A DNA stretch of 64,000 nt. Origin: RACS-047 sp031553855. Lineage in GTDB: Bacteria > Bacillota > Clostridia > Christensenellales > Pumilibacteraceae. Positions 8,292 through 14,612 of this stretch are shown one piece after another. Both the position numbers and the translations under genes were made by a program. The notes below the pieces were generated by a model. It made no database searches and was not told the origin of the DNA. It saw nothing but the letters and a program-made list of their open reading frames with translations. The stretch is from the NCBI GenBank assembly GCA_031553855.1, contig JAVBKW010000013.1, forward strand, positions 25,744-89,743, in the 5' to 3' direction. The stretch's first letter is position 1, and every line of letters begins with the position of its first letter.

Positions 8292-8930
8292 TCAAAAATA
8301 TGCCGGTGAAAGTTTTTCAAAGTATTTTTTGCGTACCTGATTCATTCTGCGCCACACGGTTGTATTATTTACCTCAAGTATTCTTGCCGTTTCAACAAAA
8401 GAAAGACCGCTCATATAGCAAGACAGAGTTTCTTCCTGTCCGGTAGTAAGTTCCATTTTCGTTATCATTTTATCCGCTACGGTGTAATCCGATAAAGCTT
8501 CATTTCCAGTCGGTGCAACAGGTTCGTCACACTCTTTCAGATCGTCGATGCAAATATTAGTATAAATTCTGATACGCTCTTTAAATATGTAATTGCCTAT
8601 AGCACTGTAGCAAGCATACCGTATACTTTTAGCTTTACCGTTTCTGTAATATTCCGAGTCATCACTTAAACTCATGCCGATATATCCGCATAAAAAGCAT
8701 ATCGCTGTCTGAGCTATATCGTAACCATCAGATAACGGTCTGTTGATGTCTCCGGCACGGTTCAAGTCCCGTATCAAGCCGTAATACAAATCGTCCAACG
8801 CTCTGCCTGAATAGCGCATAATGATCTTTAGTGTACTGAAAGCCAACAGTTCACCTAAATGCTTCACCTTGTCGATAGTGATTATTTCATCGACTTCCTT
8901 TTGATACACCTGCTTTCTTTCTTCTTTCAT
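8292..8930 (-). CDS. sigma/HTH-like regulator of mobile element
   Basis: 212 aa. The C-terminal 45 residues form a sigma region-4/LuxR-like helix-turn-helix (TGQEETLSCYMSGLSFVETA, then a VNNTTVWRRMNQVRKKY recognition segment). The larger N-terminal part (DGYDIAQTAICFLCGYIG...) resembles the conserved N-terminal region of HTH proteins from clostridial conjugative elements. GGAGG is placed 9 bp before the ATG on the minus strand. The gene is convergent with rep. Control of element genes is inferred; no target is visible. Confidence 0.65.
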   Translation of the reverse strand: MKEERKQVYQKEVDEIITIDKVKHLGELLAFSTLKIIMRYSGRALDDLYYGLIRDLNRAGDINRPLSDGYDIAQTAICFLCGYIGMSLSDDSEYYRNGKAKSIRYACYSAIGNYIFKERIRIYTNICIDDLKECDEPVAPTGNEALSDYTVADKMITKMELTTGQEETLSCYMSGLSFVETARILEVNNTTVWRRMNQVRKKYFEKLSPAYF

Positions 8931-9070
8931 TTGTTTATTCCTCCGAATTTATTTCGCCTTTTGGCAAAGGGAAAACATCAGAGGGAGCAGCCGTTGTCAA
9001 CGCTTAACTATAAAATGGAATACCTTTAAGGAAAAAATATTGCATTGTATTAAGGCAATAAATAAAAAAG

Positions 9071-9102
9071 TAGTAGAGCCGTAATTAAACTCTACTATTT
9101 TT
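9071..9102. terminator. symmetrical hairpin with flanking A and T runs
   Basis: TAGTAGAG (9071-9078) and CTCTACTA (9090-9097) are exact inverted copies around an 11-nt loop. Six As lie before and five Ts after, so it can end transcription in both directions. No intact gene ends directly beside it on the plus strand. Confidence 0.6.
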
Positions 9103-9107
9103 ATTTA

Positions 9108-9240
9108 CTATAAATTTTCAGCGACATTTTTTCCCGTTGACAGCGGATGATCCATCTGATACCCTTTGAACCCAAAAGGCAAATCAAATTCGGAGATACT
9201 GCGCAATATTATTGACAAATTATAGAATTTTGACAAAACA
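9108..9240 (-). pseudogene. possible C-terminal remnant of an unknown protein
   Basis: On the minus strand a frame without a good start codon encodes about 45 residues ending in GFKGYQMDHPLSTGKNVAENL and a TAG at 9108-9110. The composition looks protein-like, but the frame is closed upstream by TAA within the toxin-antitoxin promoter region. It may be the truncated tail of a gene displaced by insertion of the toxin-antitoxin unit. I do not recognise the family. Confidence 0.25.
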
Positions 9241-9241
9241 C

Positions 9242-9270
9242 TTGCAAATGTATGTTATTTGTGATACAAT
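9242..9270 (+). promoter_or_regulatory. promoter of the RelB/RelE-type operon
   Basis: TTGCAA (9242-9247) and TACAAT (9265-9270) are separated by 17 bp, 18 bp before the ribosome binding site of the antitoxin gene. Confidence 0.65.
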
Positions 9271-9300
9271 TAGCATAGAATAATAGTGGAGGTAATGAAA

Positions 9301-9582
9301 ATGGCAAAGACAGATACAATGTATATGAGAATCGATCCAAAGTTGAAGAGTGATGCCGAGGCTATTTTATCAAGACTTGGTCTAACGTCTAACGATGCAA
9401 TCAATGTTTTTCTTAATCAGGTGGTTCTACAGCGCGGCTTGCCTTTTGAAATAAAAATGCCGCCAATGACCAAGGCGGAAGCTGAGGCCATATTCTTTGA
9501 TAAAATCAAGGAAGCAGAAGAATCGTTTGCAACTGAGCCGAGTATGACGATCGATGAATTAGAAGCAAAGCTGGGAGTATAG
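9301..9582 (+). CDS. relB: RelB/DinJ-family antitoxin
   Basis: 93 aa. The N-terminus MAKTDTMYMRIDPKLKSDAE followed by the LGLTSNDAINVFLNQVV helix is the ribbon-helix-helix dimerisation and DNA-binding fold of RelB/DinJ antitoxins. The C-terminal part would wrap and neutralise the toxin. I chose the ATG at 9301 because GGAGG at 9288-9292 is 8 bp upstream; the ATG at 9295 is too close. The toxin gene starts 2 bp after the stop codon, the normal antitoxin-first order. RelB proteins usually repress their own promoter, here at 9242-9270. Confidence 0.9.
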   Translation: MAKTDTMYMRIDPKLKSDAEAILSRLGLTSNDAINVFLNQVVLQRGLPFEIKMPPMTKAEAEAIFFDKIKEAEESFATEPSMTIDELEAKLGV

Positions 9583-9584
9583 GA

Positions 9585-9920
9585 GTGAAGTATACATTAG
9601 AAATACCGCAGATTGTTTATCGTGATATCGCACAAATAGAAACGTACATTGCATTAGATAAGCCAAGCGCGGCGAAGAAAGTCGTTAAGAGGATAACAAC
9701 GGCTATTAGAAAACTGCCTGAAAATCCGTATATATCTTTTGAACTTAGTAAAAAATTTGGTGTAGATACGGACTTGCTTGGTCGCCTCGTAAAACCCTAC
9801 ATAGTTATTCATGACGTTAAAAAGACAAAAATTAAAGTTTATCGTGTTTTTGATTGTAGAAGCGACTATTTATCAGCACTTGGTTTGGCAAATGAAATGA
9901 ATGATATTGATGACGAATAA
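9585..9920 (+). CDS. RelE/ParE-family toxin
   Basis: 111 aa from a GTG start at 9585, 2 bp after the antitoxin stop. The fold signature of the RelE/ParE superfamily is visible: VYRDIAQIETYIA.DKPSAAKKVVKRI helices, then a strand region with LVKPYIVIHDV and KVYRVFDCRSDY. RelE members cleave mRNA on the ribosome and ParE members poison gyrase; the sequence alone does not decide which applies. It pairs with the RelB-type antitoxin and probably stabilises the island. Confidence 0.85.
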   Translation: MKYTLEIPQIVYRDIAQIETYIALDKPSAAKKVVKRITTAIRKLPENPYISFELSKKFGVDTDLLGRLVKPYIVIHDVKKTKIKVYRVFDCRSDYLSALGLANEMNDIDDE

Positions 9921-9943
9921 ATGAAAAATGATTGATTTTTACG

Positions 9944-9972
9944 AAAACGCACTCATAAAAGGGTGTGTTTTT
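9944..9972 (+). terminator. terminator after the toxin-antitoxin operon
   Basis: AAAACGCAC (9944-9952) pairs with GTGTGTTTT (9963-9971) with one mismatch, and the right arm runs into Ts. Confidence 0.6.
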
Positions 9973-10040
9973 GTATATAAATAGAGGATGTTAACGGAGT
10001 AATTATTTTATATATGGGTGAATTTTATTTGCGTCTAACA

Positions 10041-10460
10041 TTAATTTTTTGTGTTTGCTCGAAACTCCGGTTGTGGTTCAGCAGCTTTCAGATCAAAAAG
10101 CATGATGCGTTCTTCGGAAAAGAAAGTGCCGTTGACTTTATAACGAACTTCCGGATCCCAATCTGAGGCAAGGTTTCGCACGATACTTCTCAGCGTGTTT
10201 GAATTAAGACTTACACCGGATTTTTGATCATTCTTGGCTTTTGCGAATTTGTAAGCTTTGTCGCTGTCTTGTCTGCATGCTTGTATCGCAAAAATTTTTT
10301 CCGAGCGGTCCATCATGATTTTCACATACTGAGGATAGCCTAAATCCTCGACGGTACGCCTTGAAAAAGTCAATCCGGTCAGGTTTACATAAAGCTCTGC
10401 GGCACCTTGAACGGATAAATCGATTGTCTCAAAATTCAAGTCTTTTAAATTGTAATTCAT
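10041..10460 (-). CDS. conserved hypothetical protein downstream of the recombinase
   Basis: 139 aa, translated right after the serine recombinase on the minus strand with a 17-bp gap and GGAG in the gap. The protein has an LTFSRRTVEDLGYPQYVKIMMDRSEKIFAIQ core and a KVNGTFFSEERIMLFDL segment. Small proteins of this sort often follow large serine recombinases in clostridial elements. No catalytic motif is visible. A role in excision or in recombinase control is conceivable but unproven. Confidence 0.6.
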   Translation of the reverse strand: MNYNLKDLNFETIDLSVQGAAELYVNLTGLTFSRRTVEDLGYPQYVKIMMDRSEKIFAIQACRQDSDKAYKFAKAKNDQKSGVSLNSNTLRSIVRNLASDWDPEVRYKVNGTFFSEERIMLFDLKAAEPQPEFRANTKN

Positions 10461-10477
10461 ATTTTTTCTCCTGTTTA

Positions 10478-11638
10478 TTATAATTTTTTAAATATTTCGG
10501 TAACATCCGCCGGACTCCATTTAGGATCGATAACTATAAAACCTTTAAGTGTGCCGTTTTTAACATGTGTTAAATACAATCTTTGCGTAAAGCCTGACAG
10601 CGACTTTGACCCGCCTTTTTTGCGTAGCACCTTTCGTTGGGCTTGAGTCCAACGTTCACGCGGGATAATCGGAATATGAGAGTTTTTAATATAATATTGT
10701 GCTAATTGACCTGTGTTTCGCTTGGATTTATGTGAAAAGCAATCTACAGTATAGGTTTTTTGCATTAGGCAATCGCCGCAATATTTTTCATTTCGTAAGA
10801 TGCCGGTCACGGCTTGGGATCGCCACGTATTGTTGCCCATTACGGTCGGTATGCGTGCTTCGGTTAATTTATGAGCTATTTCGCTCGGACTGAAATCTTC
10901 TAAATAAGAATCATAAATATAGCGTATGATTTCGGCTTCCTCCGGCACTATAAAGACTTTTCCGAAGCGGTCTTTATCGTATCCCAAAAGATTATGTGTG
11001 GAAAGCCTTACGATACCTTTTTTTGCCCGAGCGATAAATGCCCATTTGATGGATTCGCTTTTCTTAATGGATTCTTCTTGCGCGATAAGACTTAAAACGC
11101 CCAGAGTAAATTCATTTTTACTATCCAAGGTATTGAGATTTTCGGTTTCGAAATATACTCCGACAGGCGGATCACATTCTTTCAACTCACGAATAACGGC
11201 TAAACAATCACGGGTATTGCGCGCAAAACGACTGACGCTTTTTGTAATAATCAAGTCGATTTTTCTGGCATGGCAGTCATTTATCATTTGCTGAAATCCT
11301 ATACGGTTTTTAATAGATGTGCCGGATATACCTTCATCGGAATAAATTGAGACCAACTCCCACAATGGATTATTTTTTATGTATTCGAGATAGTATTGGC
11401 ATTGCAATTCAAAGCTGCCGGCTTGCGCTTCCTCAAGAGTACTGACACGGCAATATGCGGCTGTTTTAATAAGCGGGGGTTTTTCAGCTTGTTTGCTGGT
11501 TTTAGGCGGGATGAATATAACCTCTGCGTCTGCTGAATATCCGGCACGGATCCGCTCCTTTTCAGCATTCCTAAGACTTTGGTTTTTCTCGGTCTTTTTC
11601 CATTTTTTTATTTTGCCTTTTTCAAGGTTTTTAGTTAT
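10478..11638 (-). CDS. large serine recombinase (integrase) with a non-canonical start
   Basis: About 386 aa if translation begins at the ATA at 11636-11638. The catalytic motif AAYCRVST is present, with Ser66 in this numbering, followed by the resolvase core (YSDEGISGTS, ITKSVSRFARN, LNTLDSKNEFTLGVLSLIAQEES) and the recombinase DNA-binding domain (GYDKDRFGKVFIVPEEAEIIRYIYDSYLE... and NEKYCGDCLMQKTY). The frame is open without ATG, GTG or TTG from a TAA upstream to the TTG at 11405-11407, which would omit the catalytic Ser. AAAGGAG (11647-11653) stands 8 nt before the ATA, and a promoter lies further upstream. It is thus either a rare ATA start, an ATT start near the YCRVS motif, or an inactivated start. 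The C-terminus is shorter than in many large serine integrases. Confidence 0.8.
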   Translation of the reverse strand: MTKNLEKGKIKKWKKTEKNQSLRNAEKERIRAGYSADAEVIFIPPKTSKQAEKPPLIKTAAYCRVSTLEEAQAGSFELQCQYYLEYIKNNPLWELVSIYSDEGISGTSIKNRIGFQQMINDCHARKIDLIITKSVSRFARNTRDCLAVIRELKECDPPVGVYFETENLNTLDSKNEFTLGVLSLIAQEESIKKSESIKWAFIARAKKGIVRLSTHNLLGYDKDRFGKVFIVPEEAEIIRYIYDSYLEDFSPSEIAHKLTEARIPTVMGNNTWRSQAVTGILRNEKYCGDCLMQKTYTVDCFSHKSKRNTGQLAQYYIKNSHIPIIPRERWTQAQRKVLRKKGGSKSLSGFTQRLYLTHVKNGTLKGFIVIDPKWSPADVTEIFKKL

Positions 11639-11670
11639 AAATAGCGCTCCTTTAATTTATTATTTTTATA

Positions 11671-11699
11671 AGTATCTAATTTATATAAAAGCTTGTCAA
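11671..11699 (-). promoter_or_regulatory. promoter of the serine recombinase
   Basis: On the minus strand TTGACA (11694-11699) and GATACT (11671-11676) are separated by 17 bp. It lies 18 bp upstream of the AAAGGAG ribosome binding site. Confidence 0.55.
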
Positions 11700-11787
11700 T
11701 ATTCTAATCAATATAAAAAACGTGATTTGACGGATTTGCGCAAAATTGTTGTTGCAGCCTTTATTTTGTTATAGACTTCAAGTATTA

Positions 11788-12552
11788 ATGTCAGGTAAAG
11801 TGCGATTTGAAGATATAGCAAAGCTTATAGTGTTTAATAAATCCGAAGTGATTGATTGGTTTTGCTCGGAGGCTGAGTTTCGCTATTTCATAGAGAAACT
11901 CATAGGCGCAGGGTTGATACGGCGTGTCCGACGTGATATGTATGCGATTATCGATTCTGTTTCCGGAAAAATATATGCGGATAGTTTTATGATAGCATCA
12001 AAAATAAGCGCCGGAGCATATATGATTATGCACAGCGCATTAGCGTATCATTATTTTGATTTAGCAGAAAAACATTCACCTGTAACAGTTGCAGATGATA
12101 AAAAGTTTAGATCTTTTATATTTGACGGAATTAAGTACAGTTACATAAAAAGCCCGATTTGTGGTTTTGTTGATAAAATAGATAATGGTGCGATTTCGGT
12201 AACAAGCAAAGAACGGACAATAATTGATTGTATAGCATGTATGAATCGTCTTGGTGGCGTGCAAAGGCTTTTCGGTATTCTCTGCACCTTGCCGTTCTTA
12301 GATGAAAAACAACTGACAGACTGCTTGACTGAATACAGTCGGAAAGGGCTTTATAAAAAGGCGGGATATTTATTTTGGTATTTCCAAAAACGTTTGAACT
12401 TGTCGGACGCTTTTTTTGATTTTTGCAAAGAGCATATGAATAAAAGCGTTATTGAATATCTTACGATAGAATATCGTCCAAAAAGTGTGCTGCAAAAAGA
12501 ATGGGCATTGATGGCTCCGTCATATGTTGATTTGCTTGACGGTATTAAATGA
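11788..12552 (+). CDS. AbiEi-like antitoxin/transcriptional regulator (orphan)
   Basis: 254 aa from the ATG at 11788; a TTG at 11746 would add 14 residues. The N-terminus is a winged-helix-like segment (FEDIAKLIVF...FIEKLIGAGLIRRVRRDMYAI). The middle has the AbiEi pattern of a conserved helix (IMHSALAYHYFDL) and a strand-rich block ending ISVTSKERTIIDCI. AbiEi proteins are antitoxins and autorepressors of type IV toxin-antitoxin systems linked to phage abortive infection. The partner nucleotidyltransferase AbiEii normally follows, but none is found here. It is divergent from the recombinase gene and the last intact gene of the island. The start is uncertain because no clear ribosome binding site is seen. 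Confidence 0.65.
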   Translation: MSGKVRFEDIAKLIVFNKSEVIDWFCSEAEFRYFIEKLIGAGLIRRVRRDMYAIIDSVSGKIYADSFMIASKISAGAYMIMHSALAYHYFDLAEKHSPVTVADDKKFRSFIFDGIKYSYIKSPICGFVDKIDNGAISVTSKERTIIDCIACMNRLGGVQRLFGILCTLPFLDEKQLTDCLTEYSRKGLYKKAGYLFWYFQKRLNLSDAFFDFCKEHMNKSVIEYLTIEYRPKSVLQKEWALMAPSYVDLLDGIK

Positions 12553-12643
12553 TGAAAAAAAGAGTGTCTTTTATTTTAACATTATATCTTGTGTCTCATT
12601 TATGAAAAACACTACATATTGTATATTATACACCAATAAATAA

Positions 12644-12844
12644 TGGCTTAATAGAACTGCATCCACAGGCGCAACGGGAGCAACAGGCGCAACCGGGGCA
12701 ACAGGAGCAACCGGGGCAACAGGAGCAACCGGGGCAACAGGAGCAACCGGGACAGACGGAGTAGACGGCGCAACCGGAGCAACAGGAGCCACAGGAGCCA
12801 CAGGCGCAGTCATTTATCCACAACTTAAAAAACAGAAAAAATAA
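12644..12844 (+). pseudogene. start-less collagen-like reading frame
   Basis: A plus-strand frame of 66 codons is open from 12644 to the TAA at 12842-12844. It encodes 16 Thr/Asp-Gly-Ala-type triplets (T-G-A repeated, with one D-G-V and one T-G-T variant) and a tail ending VIYPQLKKQKK. There is no ATG, GTG or TTG start, and a TAA precedes it. Gly-Ala-Thr triplet proteins are known as collagen-like surface or exosporium filaments in Bacillota, so this is probably the 3' remnant of such a gene, cut off at the right edge of the island. The antisense A-P-V frame is less likely. Confidence 0.5.
12665..12808 (+). repeat. 16 tandem 9-bp units (Thr-Gly-Ala codons)
   Basis: Direct tandem repeats of a 9-bp unit such as ACAGGAGCA or ACCGGGGCA, 144 bp in total, with third-position variation that preserves the encoded triplet. 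The central six units form an 18-bp higher-order repeat. The silent-site variation argues for past coding selection, and such arrays change length easily. Confidence 0.85.
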
Positions 12845-13021
12845 TAGTAAAAATAGTGAAAAAAGCTCCATTGATATAGCTTTTGGCGATATGTAAAAAA
12901 GGTTAGGCTGAAAAAACTGCAGATTATGAAAAAAACGGCCTGATTTTTTATAAGTATTATATAATAAAATAAATATTATGGGATTTGATAACGCACTAAT
13001 AACTTGAAAGAGGAGAGCCAA

Positions 13022-13879
13022 ATGAAAAAAAGCGCGTCCATACTTTTAATAGCCTTTATTATCTGCATTTCAATTTCCGGACTTATAGCTTGCAGAAAAA
13101 CTAATGATAAGTATGAGCTTTTACCTTCCAATAATGCGACATTATCTTATAATAGCTATGACGTAACTTTTAACGCGCTTAAAGACGGAAGAAAGATTTC
13201 CGGATTCGCGCTCGTGCCAAAGGACTATCAGGGCACTCTGCCCGCAATAATTTTAAGCCACGGTTATTCTGCAATAGGTCAGCATTTGATTTATAAAGCG
13301 CGTTCTTTTGCGGAGTTGGGATTTGCAAGCTTTGTTTATGATTTTTGCGGCGGATCGGACCATTCTAAAAGTGACGGAAAAATGAGTGAAATGACGATCG
13401 ATACGGAAAAAGACGATCTGAATGAAATATTAAAATGTGTAAAACGCAAAAAAAATATAAATAAAATATTTTTGTACGGAGAAAGTCAAGGCGGTTTGAT
13501 CTCAACGCTTTTAGCTTCTGACAGGCCGAAAGAAATTGCGGGAATGATTTTGTTATATCCTGCGTTTAACGGCCCCGATGCGGCATACAGATATTATGAA
13601 ACAGGTAATCATATTTTAAACGCGAGTACGGCTTATATTGAAAATGCCTATTCTTATTATGGAAAAATGAATGAAATTTTTGAAAAGTGTACAGTAAAAA
13701 CACTTATCTTCCACGGAGACCAGGATGAGCTGGTCAGCATCGATTATTCCACCCATGCGGTCACAAGGTTTCCCGATGCGGAACTCGTAATGTTTTCCGG
13801 ATCCGGGCATGGGTTTGGAAGAGAACAAACTGAAGAACTGTTACAACGTTCCGAAAGCTTTCTATCGGCTCTTTTGTAA
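13022..13879 (+). CDS. alpha/beta-hydrolase lipoprotein
   Basis: 285 aa starting at the ATG at 13022, chosen because AGAGGAG lies just upstream. A signal peptide with lipobox L-I-A-C (Cys24) places it on the outer membrane face. The alpha/beta-hydrolase fold is clear: ILSHGYSAIGQ oxyanion strand, nucleophile elbow GESQGG with Ser158, acid in HGDQDELV with Asp235, and His263 in GSGHGF. The layout resembles dienelactone-hydrolase/S9-peptidase-like esterases. An ester-removing role such as deacylation of glycans fits the neighbourhood but is inferred. It is a single gene between the island and the rhamnosidase operon. Confidence 0.85.
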   Translation: MKKSASILLIAFIICISISGLIACRKTNDKYELLPSNNATLSYNSYDVTFNALKDGRKISGFALVPKDYQGTLPAIILSHGYSAIGQHLIYKARSFAELGFASFVYDFCGGSDHSKSDGKMSEMTIDTEKDDLNEILKCVKRKKNINKIFLYGESQGGLISTLLASDRPKEIAGMILLYPAFNGPDAAYRYYETGNHILNASTAYIENAYSYYGKMNEIFEKCTVKTLIFHGDQDELVSIDYSTHAVTRFPDAELVMFSGSGHGFGREQTEELLQRSESFLSALL

Positions 13880-14091
13880 AAAAATTTTAGGGCATAAGGG
13901 GCTGTAAAATATTCCATATGACTATAAACGGCATCTTTTAGGCTATAAAACGTCTTCTTTTCTTGTCGATAGCTATGCCCAGCCGCAAAACAAGCCATTT
14001 TCTATTTCTAAAATTTGCTCGTATATAGTCTATCATAAGATTTTCAGAGGTAATAGGAATATGCTGTATAAATAAACTTTACGTTATCATG

Positions 14092-14137
14092 AAAAAACCC
14101 CGCTTTCAAAGCGGGAACGGTTCGCTAGGCTCTTTTT
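14092..14137. terminator. GC-rich terminator hairpin, probably bidirectional
   Basis: CCCGCTTT-C-AAAGCGGG at 14099-14115 is preceded by six As (a U-run on the minus strand). On the plus strand an alternative AGCG/CGCT pairing is followed by CTTTTTT at 14131-14137. The best fit is a minus-strand terminator, yet no clear minus-strand gene lies to the right. Confidence 0.55.
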
Positions 14138-14513
14138 TAAATTATTAGCGATATCTCTCATTAAGCTAAAAATATCAATAATAGCCTTTTGATCAAGAAG
14201 CATTCATAAGAGGTGAGTGAGTTCATTGCTTGAGAGAAATGCGACCGCCATTAGTTATAAATCCTGTAGCCATCATTTTTTATGAACGACTGGCAAAGAG
14301 AACGGACTCAGGGCTTTGGACTGAATGGTAAACCTTTGCATTTCCTTAAAGTAAGATTTATAAATGGAAGTATTGCAGCAAAATTAATTCGTATAACTTT
14401 TGCCATTATTTTTTTTAATTTATAAATTATTTATTTTCAATTCTAAGATTTTGTGTCAATTCAAACAAAAATATAAGGTTGCGTTCAAAAAATGCAAGAA
14501 TAAGCGAAGATGC

Positions 14514-14541
14514 TTGAAAAAAAAATATAGTATGTCATAAT
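14514..14541 (+). promoter_or_regulatory. weak candidate promoter of the rhamnosidase operon
   Basis: TTGAAA (14514-14519) and CATAAT (14536-14541) with a 16-bp spacer, about 70 bp before the GH78 start. AT-rich flanks make alternatives possible. Confidence 0.3.
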
Positions 14542-14612
14542 TATTTTAAGTAAAATGTATAAATGCCTTAGTGTCAATATTTGTTTGAGAATCAATGAAG
14601 CAGGAACTAAGT

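Larger units (their letters stand above)
13880..14612. other. non-coding stretch before the rhamnosidase operon
   Basis: No gene is called in these 730 bp. The first 130 bp hold only short frames. A strong hairpin lies at 14099-14115. On its left a minus-strand reading frame of 38 codons (about 14092-14208) runs into the hairpin, and on its right a plus-strand frame of 47 codons starts at 14282; neither has a ribosome binding site. The last 100 bp are AT-rich and carry a weak promoter-like sequence. Confidence 0.4.

Noticed and set aside
9286..9300. GTG at 9286 as start of the antitoxin
   Set aside because: It lies in the GGAGG ribosome binding site; the ATG at 9301 has proper spacing and fits the family N-terminus.
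10478..11407. Reading the recombinase as an N-terminally truncated, inactive protein starting at the TTG at 11407
   Set aside because: The same frame continues upstream through the catalytic AAYCRVST motif to a ribosome binding site, so the domain is not deleted; only the start codon is unusual.
12665..12808. Short regular repeats that could suggest a CRISPR array
   Set aside because: The units are 9 bp, contiguous, without spacers and codon-phased; no cas gene is near.
12571..12813. Minus-strand frame with Ala-Pro-Val repeats (80 aa), and another minus-strand Cys-rich frame at 12626-13021
   Set aside because: Both are complements of the plus-strand Gly-Ala-Thr array. They lack ribosome binding sites, and third-base variation follows the plus-strand frame.
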